A program made the position numbers and the translations under genes. Shown in pieces: positions 48,248-63,860 of a stretch of DNA of 64,000 nucleotides; position 1 is the stretch's first letter; each line of letters starts with the position of its first letter. The notes below the pieces were generated by a model. That model was not told the origin of the DNA and ran no database searches. It saw only the letters and a program-made list of their open reading frames with translations. This DNA is from Denitromonas halophila (GTDB lineage: Bacteria > Pseudomonadota > Gammaproteobacteria > Burkholderiales > Rhodocyclaceae): the NCBI RefSeq assembly GCF_007625155.1, contig NZ_VMNK01000014.1:118356-182355 (forward strand). The letters run 5' to 3'.

Positions 48248-48355
48248 GACGCCCCGGTTTAATCCAGGTCAAACCATCCGTTTTTGATTGGCTTTAAGGT
48301 TCAGGCGTCGGATGTCTCCGCGACATCCGCACTCCTCCAGGTAAGGGTTTTTTTG

Positions 48356-48386
48356 GCGCGCAGCGAAGTCTGCGCGCTTTTTTATT
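48356..48386 (+). terminator. Rho-independent terminator
   Basis: Stem GCGCGCAG-CGAAGT-CTGCGCGC followed by TTTTTT. It overlaps the 3' end of the convergent EamA gene. Confidence 0.88.
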
Positions 48387-49263
48387 GGGCCGTCGGGCGA
48401 GGCGCCGGCTGACCATAGCGCGCCAGCATAATGACCGCGGCGAGAATCACCATGCCGCCAACAATTTGAATACTGCTGATCTGCTCGCCCAGAAAAACCG
48501 CAGCCAGAACAGTGGTCACCACCGGTTCGAGCGTTGAGAGCGTAGCGGTATCCGCAGCGCCCAGACGCTGGATGCCGATGAACAGGCACACCATGGCAAC
48601 CACAGTTGAAACACAGGCGATCGCCAGAATGGCCGCCCAACCCGACGTGCTCTGGGGAAACTGCGGGCCATTGAAGGCCGCCATGGCACAGAGCACCACC
48701 GCGGCTGAACTCATGACCACAGTGCTCGCTGCGACTGGATCTTCCTGGCGCATCACGCGGTTTGCGGTCAGCAGATAGGCCGAATAGATCAGCGCTGCTG
48801 CCACACCGAGCGCGATGCCCATGGGCTGCCCCGACACATCGGCGCCAATGACCAGACCTGTCCCCACCAGCGCCGCAAGCACCGCCAATATACGAACCTG
48901 CGTCAGCGCCTGTCCGAAAAAGACCGCGCTGAGTACGGTCACGATAAATGGGTGCAGGTAGAGTAACAGCGCCACCAGGGCCGCGGACGCGAACTCGAGC
49001 GCTGAGAAAAAACTGAAGGACTGTCCAACATAGCCGATGCCGCCCATGGCGGCGAGCAAGCCCAGGTTGAGCCCCCGCGGCCACACCCGGCGCTGCACAA
49101 CAACCAGCGTAATCATGATCAAGGCCGCGATCGAAAAGCGCAGGAGCAAGAGCGTTGCCACGTCCACGCCATCGAGGTAGGCGTACTTGGCGAAAATTGC
49201 CATGGCGCCGAAGCAACTGGCCGACAGCGCCACGTAAAGGGCGCCCGCGCGATGAGGCGTCAT
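48382..49263 (-). CDS. EamA/DMT-family transporter
   Basis: 293 residues from ATG 49263, preferred over 49275 because GGAAGAG lies just before it. Ten predicted membrane helices in two EamA halves; the second half has LSTLEPVVTTVLAAVFLGE, the typical EamA closing motif. These inner-membrane carriers export or import small metabolites; substrate unknown. Confidence 0.9.
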   Translation of the reverse strand: MTPHRAGALYVALSASCFGAMAIFAKYAYLDGVDVATLLLLRFSIAALIMITLVVVQRRVWPRGLNLGLLAAMGGIGYVGQSFSFFSALEFASAALVALLLYLHPFIVTVLSAVFFGQALTQVRILAVLAALVGTGLVIGADVSGQPMGIALGVAAALIYSAYLLTANRVMRQEDPVAASTVVMSSAAVVLCAMAAFNGPQFPQSTSGWAAILAIACVSTVVAMVCLFIGIQRLGAADTATLSTLEPVVTTVLAAVFLGEQISSIQIVGGMVILAAVIMLARYGQPAPRPTAQ

Positions 49264-49425
49264 GGGCTCTTCCATTGAGTTCAGGGCGCTGAATGATCCC
49301 GCGCCACCGCACGGACGTCAATCGGCATGTCGGTGGGCTGGATTCACAATCGATTACACCCCCGCCCTGCCACTGCACGCCCGCTTCCGGTATAAGGTGC
49401 CTACCCCTTACGGACGAGACTCTTC

Positions 49426-50136
49426 ATGACACGACCTGCTGCATGGACGCGCGCTACCATGGCGCTGATCGCAATCGTCAGCCTGAACGCCCAGGCTGCC
49501 GAGCCGCTGCCGACGGTCGAGCTCTCGGCACAAGGTACGGCGACCGCTGCCAACGACCTTGCGCGTGCCGATGCCTATTTCGAAGCCAGCGCCGATGATC
49601 CCGCTGCGGTCGCGCAGAAGGTGAATCAGGTTATGGCGGCGGCGCTGAAAACGGCCAAACCCTACACCACGGTATCAGTCAAGACCGCGGGCACCTCGAC
49701 CTGGCCGATCTACAGCAACGCCAGTGCAAGCAGTGCCGGCAAAGGCGGCCAGACCATCATCGGCTGGCGCATGCGAAGCAACCTGAGCCTCGAGAGCACC
49801 GACATCCCTGCACTGTCGCGCCTGATGGGCGAACTGCAAGCCACACTGGCCATCGGCAGTTTGCAGCTGATGCCCGCCCCCGCCACGGTGCTTGCGGCCA
49901 ATGATGCCGCGACCCGCGATGCGCTCAAGGCGTTTGAAGCGCGCGCCAAGCTGGTCACCGACACCCTCGGTCGAAAGTACCGCCTCAAGGCATTGAATAT
50001 CAACGATCACGGCGGCCCTGCCCCGATGTATCGAGGCCGGGCCATGGCCTCAATGGCCGCCGCCCCCGCCCCTATTGAAGCCGGAGACAGCACCATTACC
50101 GTGCAAGTCAACGGCACTATTGAACTCATTGACTAA
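49426..50136 (+). CDS. Exported SIMPL-domain (DUF541) protein
   Basis: 236 residues. Signal peptide about 1-25 (LNAQAAEP). The body is a SIMPL domain: TVELSAQGTATAANDLARAD at the start, WRMRSNLSLESTDIPALSRLMG in the middle and ITVQVNGTIEL at the end. Periplasmic; function of the family poorly known. Followed after 7 bp by the next exported protein. Confidence 0.88.
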   Translation: MTRPAAWTRATMALIAIVSLNAQAAEPLPTVELSAQGTATAANDLARADAYFEASADDPAAVAQKVNQVMAAALKTAKPYTTVSVKTAGTSTWPIYSNASASSAGKGGQTIIGWRMRSNLSLESTDIPALSRLMGELQATLAIGSLQLMPAPATVLAANDAATRDALKAFEARAKLVTDTLGRKYRLKALNINDHGGPAPMYRGRAMASMAAAPAPIEAGDSTITVQVNGTIELID

Positions 50137-50143
50137 GCCTGAC

Positions 50144-50473
50144 ATGTCCTTCTCCATGCCACGAATTGCATTATTTCTTGTTGGGGTACTTACCCTGGGT
50201 TCCACCGCGGCCGGCATCGCCGGTTATGCCGATCTGGCAAACGCCGAGCGTCAGGCGCGGTTTGTCTGCCACGACGGTGAGCGTTTTTCGGTGGCCATCC
50301 ATGATGACCACGTACGCTTCCGCTCAGGGACCGGAATCTTCACCCTGATGCGAATCGGCGAGGGCGAATTCCACAACCCCGATATCGCCCTGAGCATTCA
50401 TCACGATCGCAGCCAGCTCAGCCGCGCCGGCGAAGCAATCAAGACCTGTCAGCAGTCGCAAAACGCGGTGTGA
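50144..50473 (+). CDS. Small exported protein, MliC-like
   Basis: 109 residues from ATG 50144. Signal peptide about 1-24. The mature part starts QARFVCHDGERFSVAIHDDHVRF and ends with a Cys, a two-cysteine beta-rich layout resembling MliC/PliC lysozyme inhibitors (family match weak). The stop overlaps the dtd GTG start. Confidence 0.65.
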   Translation: MSFSMPRIALFLVGVLTLGSTAAGIAGYADLANAERQARFVCHDGERFSVAIHDDHVRFRSGTGIFTLMRIGEGEFHNPDIALSIHHDRSQLSRAGEAIKTCQQSQNAV

Positions 50474-50907
50474 TCGCACTCATACAACGCGTCACCCATG
50501 CTGAGGTCGTGGTTGAGGGCGAGTGCGTCGGCCGCATCGACGCCGGCCTGCTGGCGCTGATCGGCATCGAGCCCAAGGACGATTTGACGAACGTCGCGCG
50601 CATGGCTCAGCGGCTGCTCGGCTACCGTGTGTTCCAGGACGCCGACGATCGCATGAACCTCTCCGTTCGCGATGTGGATGGTGGTTTGCTGCTGGTGCCG
50701 CAATTCACCCTCGCAGCGGATACTCGAAAGGGCACACGACCCGGGTTCAGCACCGCCGCCCCGCCCGACCAGGCAGAGCGTTTGTTTGACGCGCTGGTGA
50801 CCGAAACCCGACGCCAGCACGCCGTGGTTGAAACTGGTCGCTTCGGTGCCGAAATGCATGTGAGCCTGACCAATCACGGACCGGTGACCTTCCGTCTGGA
50901 CGCCTGA
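50470..50907 (+). CDS. dtd: D-aminoacyl-tRNA deacylase
   Basis: 145 residues from GTG 50470, which overlaps the preceding stop. Dtd hallmark motifs: IQRVTHAEVVVEGE at the start, QFTLAADTRKGTRPGF (about 78, with Pro in place of the more common Ser before QFTL) and the Gly-cis-Pro NHGPVTF near the end. It hydrolyses D-amino acids mischarged on tRNA. Confidence 0.94.
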   Translation: MIALIQRVTHAEVVVEGECVGRIDAGLLALIGIEPKDDLTNVARMAQRLLGYRVFQDADDRMNLSVRDVDGGLLLVPQFTLAADTRKGTRPGFSTAAPPDQAERLFDALVTETRRQHAVVETGRFGAEMHVSLTNHGPVTFRLDA

Positions 50908-50952
50908 GCGAGCTTGCTCTAAGCTGGTGCCACCCCGTTGCCTGGAGGCGCC

Positions 50953-51480
50953 GTGAATCGTTCGGCCATATTTGCAGCAGTCGCCGCAGTGCTAGTGCTT
51001 CACGGCTGTTCGACCGTCGTTTCGACGCCCCCCATGGCGCGTACCGTGCCGGGGCAGATCATTGATCGAGCCCCGCAGGTACAACTCAACAACCCCGGCG
51101 ATGCCGAGCAAATCGTCCTGTTTTCATATGGACTGCTCGGGACCGGGTATCGATTCGGGGGCCGCAACCCCGAGGCGGGCCTCGACTGTAGCGGCATGGT
51201 CAGCTATGTCGTCGAACAAGTCAGCGGCGTACGCCTGCCGCACAACGCCGCGCGAATTGCCGCTCAGACCCGCGTCATTGCGACAGACACCCTTCAACCG
51301 GGCGATCTGGTGTTCTTCAATACGCAGAACCGGCCCTACTCTCACATGGGCATTTATCTTGGCGACGGCAAATTCATCCATGCCCCAAGCAGCAAGGGCA
51401 AGGTTCGGGTCGAAAAAATGAACAACCGCTACTTCGCGCAACGCTTTGACGGCGCCCGCAGTTTGTTTTCGGACGGATAA
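50953..51480 (+). CDS. NlpC/P60 peptidoglycan endopeptidase lipoprotein
   Basis: 175 residues from GTG 50953 (GGAGG five bases upstream). A lipoprotein signal with lipobox LHGC (Cys about residue 19) and an NlpC/P60 domain with catalytic Cys in LDCSGMV, His in YSHMGIYLGDG and a third polar residue in FIHAPS. It cuts peptide stems of peptidoglycan from the outer membrane side. Confidence 0.9.
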   Translation: MNRSAIFAAVAAVLVLHGCSTVVSTPPMARTVPGQIIDRAPQVQLNNPGDAEQIVLFSYGLLGTGYRFGGRNPEAGLDCSGMVSYVVEQVSGVRLPHNAARIAAQTRVIATDTLQPGDLVFFNTQNRPYSHMGIYLGDGKFIHAPSSKGKVRVEKMNNRYFAQRFDGARSLFSDG

Positions 51481-51503
51481 CCCCACACCCAAAGGAGCAT
51501 CCC

Positions 51504-51935
51504 ATGCCACAACGCAGCATTCAGCATGTCATCGCGGGGCAACAGGTCGTGACGGCGTCAGAAGAAATGACGGTGACCGAAGCCGCTCAGATCATGTCAA
51601 AAGCCAGCATCGGCGCTATTCTGGTTGTCGATGAAGGGCGGCTGGTCGGCATCTTTACCGAGCGTGATGCGTTGAACCGCGTGCTTGCGAAGGGGCTGGA
51701 TCCCACGGTGACGTCCCTGGCGCAGGTCATGACGGCCAAGCCCATGACGGTCAGCCCGACGCTACCGTTGGGGCACGCCTTGCACATGATGTACGACGGG
51801 GGGTTTCGGCATGTGCCGGTGGTCGACAAAGGGCGGCCGATCGGCGTGGTGTCCGCGCGCGACGCGCTGGGCGACGAGCAATGCAACTTTGAGCGTGAAC
51901 TGCTTCAGCGCGAAGACATCAACGAGATTCTCTGA
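51504..51935 (+). CDS. Tandem CBS-domain protein
   Basis: 143 residues with two CBS motifs (about 8-60 and 75-130): SIGAILVVDEGRLVGIFTERDAL and GGFRHVPVVDKGRPIGVVSARDAL. CBS pairs bind adenosine nucleotides and act as energy sensors. No fused effector. AAAGGAG precedes the ATG. Confidence 0.92.
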   Translation: MPQRSIQHVIAGQQVVTASEEMTVTEAAQIMSKASIGAILVVDEGRLVGIFTERDALNRVLAKGLDPTVTSLAQVMTAKPMTVSPTLPLGHALHMMYDGGFRHVPVVDKGRPIGVVSARDALGDEQCNFERELLQREDINEIL

Positions 51936-51963
51936 TACCGCGTTGAGCCGCTGGCTTTGCGGC

Positions 51964-52239
51964 TCAGCGCTTCTGCGGCACCTGAACAAAAATTTCGTCA
52001 GGTTTGGTCAGCCCAAGCTCGAAACGCGCACGCTCTTCAATGGCTTCCGTGCCGGTCTTCAGGTCGCGGATCTCCGCGTCCAGGCCGGCATTGCGTTGTT
52101 CAAGTTTGTGATTGAGCGCCTGCTGCTCGGTCAGTTGCCGCTCTGCCTCCCAAACGCGAAACCACCCGCCCTTGCCAAACCATAGAGGGTACTGCAGTGC
52201 CAACATGAGTAGGAGCAGGATCAGGACTGGCCAGCGCAT
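51964..52239 (-). CDS. ftsB: Cell division protein FtsB
   Basis: 91 residues: one membrane helix (about 4-22) and a periplasmic coiled coil (about 30-62, EAERQLTEQQALNHKLEQRN) ending in a short DivIC/FtsL-like tail. FtsB joins FtsL and FtsQ at the septum. It follows eno, the usual arrangement in proteobacteria. A hairpin without a T-run lies between them at 52251-52274. Confidence 0.93.
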   Translation of the reverse strand: MRWPVLILLLLMLALQYPLWFGKGGWFRVWEAERQLTEQQALNHKLEQRNAGLDAEIRDLKTGTEAIEERARFELGLTKPDEIFVQVPQKR

Positions 52240-52326
52240 GGGATGGATATCGGGCCAGTCGCAAAACTGGCCCGAGAATTCCTGTCTTACCGTTTACGCT
52301 GCCGAAGGCGGGCGCTCATCGGCGGA

Positions 52327-53646
<1,320 letters not shown>

Positions 53647-53664
53647 TCAATGGATGTTCTTGGG

Positions 53665-56212
<2,548 letters not shown>

Positions 56213-56268
56213 TCAGGTTTTGAAGTCGCCGATGGCGGGCCGGCCTCTGGCCGCCCCGTCCGCCGGGT

Positions 56269-56819
56269 TCAACGAATGAAATTCTGATTGATCGACCGAA
56301 AAACATCGGTGCCAGCGCGCTCCAGCCACTCGAAAGCGACCATCTCCCGCGAAACGATCTCGATGCCGTGCGAGCGCATGCGTGCAATGGCCAAGGCCTT
56401 GTCACGCGCCTGACGCGAGCCAACGCCCTCCTCCACCACAAACACCGCCTTGCCAGCCGCCTTCAGATCCAGAACGGTTTGCAGGACGCACACATGCGCC
56501 TCCGTGCCGCACACGACCACTTGCGGACGATCGGCCACGGCGGTGTCAGTCAGTCGGGATTCGCTGTGGCTGGAGAAGCAGATTTTTTCCACGCGCGGCA
56601 CACCATCGGCCTCGGCCAGAATCTCCGGCGCGCTCGATCCAAGGCCACGCGGATACTGCTCGGTGATTACGGTGGGCACGCTCAGCTGGCGGGCAATCTG
56701 CATCAGCCAGACAGTGTGCGCCATGACTTCGGCGCCCTGATCAATGGCCGGCAATAAGCGCGCCTGCAGGTCGATGACCAACAAGGACGAACTCGCTGCC
56801 TGAATCCGCGGCGACGGGC

Positions 56820-56823
<4 letters not shown>
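56269..56823 (-). CDS. Isochorismatase-like cysteine hydrolase
   Basis: 184 residues. Catalytic Asp in [14 protein letters not shown], Lys in VEKICFSS and nucleophile Cys in [14 protein letters not shown] with the family cis-peptide. Members include nicotinamidases and YcaC-type hydrolases; substrate unknown. The start overlaps the stop of the acetoacetyl-CoA synthetase gene by 4 nt. Confidence 0.9.
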
Positions 56824-58790
<1,967 letters not shown>

Positions 58791-58830
58791 GGCTGTCTCC
58801 TATGTTTATATTTAATGCGTTTGATTATAG

Positions 58831-59241
58831 TTAATTTTCAAACTGCTTTCGTAGACTCTCGGGGAGTGGCACCGATTTTCCGGTCAAATGGTTCATCCAT
58901 ACAACCTTTGCGCTGCCCTCGGCATACACGGTGTCCTCCCCTTCGACGCTGATTTCATACCAGTTCATCAGGCTGCTTCGCCCCGGCGCACCTGCGTATA
59001 AACGAACAAGCACTGTCGCCGGATAAGTCACGGGGGTCATGAAGGTGCACGCAGCATTGATGATGACCGGCCCATCGCTCTGGTCAAGCGACACCATGAA
59101 ACCACCCTGCTCCAGCCATTCGACCCGCGCCTGTTCGCAATAGCGAAAATAGATGGTGTTGTTGACATGGCCGTAGGCGTCCATGTCGCCCCAGCGGACC
59201 GGGATGCGGCAGGTGTGCAGCAAAATGCGTTGTTCTGTCAT
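58831..59241 (-). CDS. 4HBT-family acyl-CoA thioesterase
   Basis: 136 residues from ATG 59241 (AGGAGAG upstream); a frame opening further upstream is not supported. Hot-dog fold with the active-site PVRWGDMDAYGHVNNTIYFRY (split at the loop), Asp being the catalytic residue of 4-hydroxybenzoyl-CoA thioesterase-type enzymes. Substrate unknown; fatty or short acyl-CoA likely from context with ETF-QO. Confidence 0.9.
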   Translation of the reverse strand: MTEQRILLHTCRIPVRWGDMDAYGHVNNTIYFRYCEQARVEWLEQGGFMVSLDQSDGPVIINAACTFMTPVTYPATVLVRLYAGAPGRSSLMNWYEISVEGEDTVYAEGSAKVVWMNHLTGKSVPLPESLRKQFEN

Positions 59242-59289
59242 AGGGCTCTCCTGTGGGTGTACTCTTCTCATTTGGCTGACGGATGGAGT

Positions 59290-59309
59290 AACATACGGCA
59301 GCGTATGTT
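59290..59309. promoter_or_regulatory. Palindromic operator candidate
   Basis: AACATACG-GCAG-CGTATGTT is a perfect 8-bp-arm inverted repeat in the divergent gap between the thioesterase and ETF-QO genes. TetR-type repressors of fatty-acid genes bind sites of this form. Confidence 0.55.
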
Positions 59310-59398
59310 CAAAACACCAAGATTTTGCAAGAAAAACGCGCCCCTGCCTACCGGTAGTGCGTGAAACGAAAAACAAAGACTGACCATAGGAGAACGCA

Positions 59399-61036
59399 AT
59401 GGAACGAGAATCCATGGAGTTCGACATTCTCGTCGTCGGCGGTGGGCCGGCCGGATTGTCGGCAGCCATCCGGCTCAAGCAACTGGCCACCGAGAGCGGC
59501 AAGGAAGTCTCTGTCTGCCTGATCGAAAAGGCAGCTGAAATTGGCGCGCACACGCTGTCCGGCGCGGTGCTCGATACGCGCGCGCTCGATGAATTGCTGC
59601 CAGACTGGAAAGCCATGGGCGCGCCGATCACCACCGAGGTGACCGAAGACCGTTTCATGATGCTGTCCGAATCCGGCGCCCGCCAATTGCCCAACGCCTT
59701 GCTGCCCGACTGTTTTCTCAATCATGGTAACTATATTGTCCGTTTGGGCAATGTCGTCAAATGGATGGGTGAGCAAGCTGAAGCCCTGGGTGTTGAGGTC
59801 TATCCCGGCTTTGCCGGTGCCGACATCCTGTATGACGAAAATGGTGCAGTCAAAGGTGTTGTGACGGGTGACATGGGCGTGGGCCGCGATGGCGAGCCCG
59901 GCCCGAACTATCAGCCCGGCATGGAACTGCATGCCAAGTACACCTTCTTTGCCGAAGGCGTTCGTGGTCACCTGGGCAAGTCCCTTGAGGCGCGTTTTGA
60001 CCTGCGCAAAAACGCCGATCCGCAAACCTACGGCATCGGCATTAAAGAGCTGTGGGAAATCGATCCGGCCAAGCACAAGCCTGGCATGGTCATGCACACC
60101 GCCGGCTGGCCGCTCGACAACCACACCTATGGTGGCTCCTTCATGTATCACCTGGAGGACAACCTGGTCGCGGTCGGCTTTGTCGTTGGCCTCAACTACA
60201 GCAACCCGCACCTGTCGCCCTATGAAGAATTCCAGCGCTATAAGCTGCACCCCGATGTCCGCGGTTTTCTCGAAGGCGGCAAGCGTCTGTCCTATGGCGC
60301 CCGCGCCATCGCGGCCGGTGGCCTGCAGTCACTGCCTGAGCTGGTCTTCCCGGGCGGTGCGCTGATCGGTTGCGATGCGGGTTTCCTGAATGCGGCGCGA
60401 ATCAAGGGCACGCATAGCGCGATCAAGTCCGGCATGCTGGCAGCCGAAGCCGCCTTCGCTGCACTGGGCGCCGAACGGGAGCGCGACACGCTGACCGCCT
60501 ACCCCGATGCCTTCAAGGACAGCTGGCTCTACACCGAGCTGCGCAAGACCCGTAACTTCAAGGCCTACATGAGCAAGGGCCTTTGGATGGGCTCGATCCT
60601 GTTCGGCATCGATCAGCGTTTGTTTGGCGGCAAAACGCCCTGGACCCTGCATAACACTGCAGACCACGGCAAACTCAAGCCGGCTGCGGAGTGCACGCCG
60701 ATCGACTACCCGAAGCCTGATGGCGTTCTCACCTTCGACCGCCTGTCGTCCGTCTTCTTGTCGAATACCAACCACGAAGAAGAGCAGCCCTGTCATTTGC
60801 AACTGAAGGACCCGCGCGTCGCGATTGACACCAATCTCGCGATTTATGACGCGCCTGAGCAGCGTTATTGCCCGGCCGGGGTGTATGAAATCATCCGCGA
60901 AGGAGATACGCCGCGATTGCAGATCAACGCGCAAAACTGCGTGCACTGCAAGACTTGCGACATCAAGGACCCGACCCAGAACATCAACTGGGTCACGCCG
61001 CAAGGCGGTGAAGGCCCGATCTACCAGGGTATGTAA
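59399..61036 (+). CDS. Electron transfer flavoprotein-ubiquinone oxidoreductase
   Basis: 545 residues. FAD-binding [18 protein letters not shown], ubiquinone-site [22 protein letters not shown] and the C-terminal 4Fe-4S cluster Cys in YCPAGVYE and [17 protein letters not shown] are complete. It passes electrons from ETF (acyl-CoA dehydrogenases) to ubiquinone at the inner membrane. AGGAGAA precedes the ATG. Terminator directly after. Confidence 0.95.
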   Translation: MERESMEFDILVVGGGPAGLSAAIRLKQLATESGKEVSVCLIEKAAEIGAHTLSGAVLDTRALDELLPDWKAMGAPITTEVTEDRFMMLSESGARQLPNALLPDCFLNHGNYIVRLGNVVKWMGEQAEALGVEVYPGFAGADILYDENGAVKGVVTGDMGVGRDGEPGPNYQPGMELHAKYTFFAEGVRGHLGKSLEARFDLRKNADPQTYGIGIKELWEIDPAKHKPGMVMHTAGWPLDNHTYGGSFMYHLEDNLVAVGFVVGLNYSNPHLSPYEEFQRYKLHPDVRGFLEGGKRLSYGARAIAAGGLQSLPELVFPGGALIGCDAGFLNAARIKGTHSAIKSGMLAAEAAFAALGAERERDTLTAYPDAFKDSWLYTELRKTRNFKAYMSKGLWMGSILFGIDQRLFGGKTPWTLHNTADHGKLKPAAECTPIDYPKPDGVLTFDRLSSVFLSNTNHEEEQPCHLQLKDPRVAIDTNLAIYDAPEQRYCPAGVYEIIREGDTPRLQINAQNCVHCKTCDIKDPTQNINWVTPQGGEGPIYQGM

Positions 61037-61051
61037 GCGGTTTGAGCCGTA

Positions 61052-61086
61052 AAAAAATGGGGCGCCCGACAGGCGCCCCATTTTAT
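61052..61086. terminator. Bidirectional Rho-independent terminator
   Basis: Stem AAAATGGGGCGCC/GGCGCCCCATTTT around CGACA with A and T runs on either side; it serves the convergent ETF-QO and TRAP genes. Confidence 0.9.
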
Positions 61087-61105
61087 TGGTGCTGACAATA
61101 CTGCC

Positions 61106-63715
61106 TTATGCCGCCACGGCGTGCGGATCCAGGTGCTTGGCGCGACGACGTTGAATCATCACGATCAGGCCCAGAACAATGAATGCGGGCAGGAAGATCC
61201 ATTCCTTGGCGGGCCGCTCATTCGGCAGCTCCACCGCGGAAATCTTGAAGCCCTGCTCGATACCCAGCTTCTCGGCCTGCGATCCGAAATCGACGCCAAT
61301 GACCTGGATGTCCTCACCGAACGGGATCACCTTGACGCCTGCTGCAGCAAACCGCTCTTTGGCGGTGGCGGCTTTCGGCCCAAGCGGCAACAGCACGCCC
61401 TTGCTCACCTCGTCGCCATCGATATTGATTCCCTCGATGAACAGTCGCAAACGACCGTTATCGGGAACCATATTCACCGCTTCGACCGCCGCCGTGCCAT
61501 GCAAGCGCTCGTATGGCGGAAACACCTCGTCCATGATGAATCCCGGACGGAACAGCACGAAAGTCAGCGCGATCAGCACGCCAGACTCCCAGTACTTGCT
61601 GCGGGTCATGAACCATCCCTGGGTTGCTGCGGCAAATATCAAACTTGCGACCGTGGCACTGAACAAGGTCAGGATGAGGTGGAACGGGCCTTCAATATCG
61701 ATCAACAACAGCTGGGTGTTGAAGATGAACATGAAGGGCAGCACCGCGGTCCGGATCGAGTAGGTGAAAGCCGTGATACCCGTCTTGATCGGATCGGTCA
61801 GCGCGATACCCGCCGCCGCATAAGACGCCAAGCCCACCGGCGGCGTCACATCGGCCATCAGACCAAAATAGAACACGAACAAATGCACCGCGATCAGGGG
61901 TACCAGCAGGCCGTTCTGCGCACCGACCTCGACAATCACCGGCGCCATCAAGGTAGACACGATGATGTAGTTGGCGGTGGTCGGCAGACCCATGCCCAGA
62001 ATCAGGCAGATGAAGGCCACCATGAACAGCATGATCACGATGTTGCCGCCCGAGAGCGTTTCGACCAGTTCGGTCATCACCAGGCCTACGCCGGTGAGCG
62101 TCACCGTACCAACGATCACGCCTGCGGCAGCGGTGGCGATGCCAATACCGATCATGTTACGCGCGCCGGTGACCAGGCCGTCCAGCAGGTCCTGAAAGCC
62201 GCGGCGGACCTCTACGGCCGGACTGCTGACACCACGGAAGAATGCGGTGATCGGGCGTTGCGTAACCAGAATGAAGCACAGGAACATCGTCGCCCAGAAG
62301 GCCGACAGCGCCGGCGAGAGCTGCTCGATCATGAGGTTCCAGATCAGCGCGGCTACCGGCAACAGATAGTGCAAGCCGGATTTGAGCGTCGGACCCACAT
62401 CGGGAAGACTCTCGATCGGGTCGTTCGGGTCATCCATGTGCAGTTCGGGATACTTCGTTGCCAGTTTGAGCAGCGCGATATAGGCGATGGACATCAGAAT
62501 CGCGATGATGACGATCGACCCGTCCGGCGCCACGGTCTTGATCCAGCCCAGCCCCCAGTACACGATGCCGGCGAGAATCACCAACCCGGACATGGTCATG
62601 GTGAAGCTGATCAGACTTTGCTGCCATGGCTTCGGGTTCTGACGCGGAATCCCTTGCAGGTTCGCCTTCATCGCCTCCAGGTGCACGATGTAGAACAGTG
62701 CGATATACGAGATCAGCGCCGGCACGATGGCGTGCTTGAGCACCTGCACATAGGGAATGCCGACGTATTCCACCATCAGGAAGGCGGCGGCGCCCATCAC
62801 TGGCGGCATGATCTGACCGTTGACCGAGCCGGCCACTTCCACGGCGGCCGCTTTGTCGGCGCGATAGCCGATGCGCTTCATCAACGGGATCGTAAAGGTG
62901 CCGGTCGTCACCACGTTGGCGATCGAAGAACCGGAAATCACGCCGGTTGCGGCCGAGGCCACCACAGCCGCTTTGGCCGGACCACCACGCAGGTGGCCGA
63001 GCAGGCCGACTGCGCTCTTGATGAAGTAGTTGCCGGCGCCGGCGGTTTCGAGCAATGCACCGAACAACACAAAGAGAAAGATAAAGCCGGAGGAAACCCC
63101 GAGCGCCACACCGAACACACCCTCAGTCGTCAGCCACAAATGGCTCATGCCCTTGCCCAGCGACGCGCCCTTGTGCGCAATCATGTCGGGCATGTGCGGG
63201 CCGGCGAAGATGTAGATGATGAACACGATGGCGAGAATCACCATCGGCAAGCCAAGTGCGCGACGCGCCGCTTCGAGCAGCAGCACCATGCCTGTGACGG
63301 CGACCACCAGGTCGTAATCCGTCGGGCTGCCCGGGCGCTCTGACAATTGCGAGTAGAACAAGAACAGGTAGGCCGCACAAAACGCGCCGACCGCCGCAAG
63401 CAGCCAGTCGACAGCGGGTATGAATTCCCGTGGCGACCGCTTGAATGCAGGGTAAGCCATGAAGGCGAGGAACACTGAAAAGGCCAGGTGGATCGCGCGG
63501 GACTCTGTGTCGTTAAACACGAAAATGCCGAAAGTGAAGGGAAGCGGCGATGCGATCCACAACTGGAACAAAGACCACGCGAGCGCGATCAACATCATTG
63601 CCTGGGCAACGGCCCCGGTGGGTTTACGTCCGCCAGTATCGGCTTCAGCGACGATCTGCTTGAGTTCTTCGTCGGTGAGCTGGTGATGCTCTTGTGTCTT
63701 TTTGACGCCAGCCAT
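61106..63715 (-). CDS. TRAP transporter, fused 4TM/12TM permease (TAXI type)
   Basis: 869 residues with about 16-18 membrane helices: a DctQ-like N-terminal part fused to a DctM-like large permease (GSVNGQIMPPVMGAAAFLMVEY, GMGLPTTANYIIVSTLMAP, LMADVTPPVGLASYAAAGIA). A soluble C-terminal region of about 150 residues follows before a last helix. This is the permease of TAXI-TRAP systems, driven by ion gradients; the TAXI receptor gene is immediately upstream. Substrate unknown (often dicarboxylates or glutamate-like). Confidence 0.93.
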   Translation of the reverse strand: MAGVKKTQEHHQLTDEELKQIVAEADTGGRKPTGAVAQAMMLIALAWSLFQLWIASPLPFTFGIFVFNDTESRAIHLAFSVFLAFMAYPAFKRSPREFIPAVDWLLAAVGAFCAAYLFLFYSQLSERPGSPTDYDLVVAVTGMVLLLEAARRALGLPMVILAIVFIIYIFAGPHMPDMIAHKGASLGKGMSHLWLTTEGVFGVALGVSSGFIFLFVLFGALLETAGAGNYFIKSAVGLLGHLRGGPAKAAVVASAATGVISGSSIANVVTTGTFTIPLMKRIGYRADKAAAVEVAGSVNGQIMPPVMGAAAFLMVEYVGIPYVQVLKHAIVPALISYIALFYIVHLEAMKANLQGIPRQNPKPWQQSLISFTMTMSGLVILAGIVYWGLGWIKTVAPDGSIVIIAILMSIAYIALLKLATKYPELHMDDPNDPIESLPDVGPTLKSGLHYLLPVAALIWNLMIEQLSPALSAFWATMFLCFILVTQRPITAFFRGVSSPAVEVRRGFQDLLDGLVTGARNMIGIGIATAAAGVIVGTVTLTGVGLVMTELVETLSGGNIVIMLFMVAFICLILGMGLPTTANYIIVSTLMAPVIVEVGAQNGLLVPLIAVHLFVFYFGLMADVTPPVGLASYAAAGIALTDPIKTGITAFTYSIRTAVLPFMFIFNTQLLLIDIEGPFHLILTLFSATVASLIFAAATQGWFMTRSKYWESGVLIALTFVLFRPGFIMDEVFPPYERLHGTAAVEAVNMVPDNGRLRLFIEGINIDGDEVSKGVLLPLGPKAATAKERFAAAGVKVIPFGEDIQVIGVDFGSQAEKLGIEQGFKISAVELPNERPAKEWIFLPAFIVLGLIVMIQRRRAKHLDPHAVAA

Positions 63716-63825
63716 GACCTCGTCTCCGTGCGTTTTTGCGGTTGATCGGGTAAGGGGGAGCCCTTATCGCACAAACGTATGTATTAGTACACCGCCAGGC
63801 CCGCTCCTGCAACGGTGTGAATCAC

Positions 63826-63850
63826 GTCGGCCGGCATTGCACCGGCCGAC
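63826..63850. other. GC-rich hairpin between TRAP receptor and permease genes
   Basis: Perfect 9-bp arms GTCGGCCGG/CCGGCCGAC with a 7-nt loop and no T-run. It sits 11 bp after the receptor stop, where such hairpins often protect the upstream mRNA or lower readthrough so that the receptor outnumbers the permease. Confidence 0.6.
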
Positions 63851-63860
63851 GCGGGGCAGA

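Noticed and set aside
52251..52274. Terminator between eno and ftsB
   Set aside because: A good hairpin, but with no T-run on either strand; more likely an intercistronic structure.
61121..63343. Very long open frame on the plus strand opposite the TRAP permease
   Set aside because: Antisense to a clear 869-residue membrane protein; translation is His/Arg/Gln-rich without any family features, an effect of high GC codon use.
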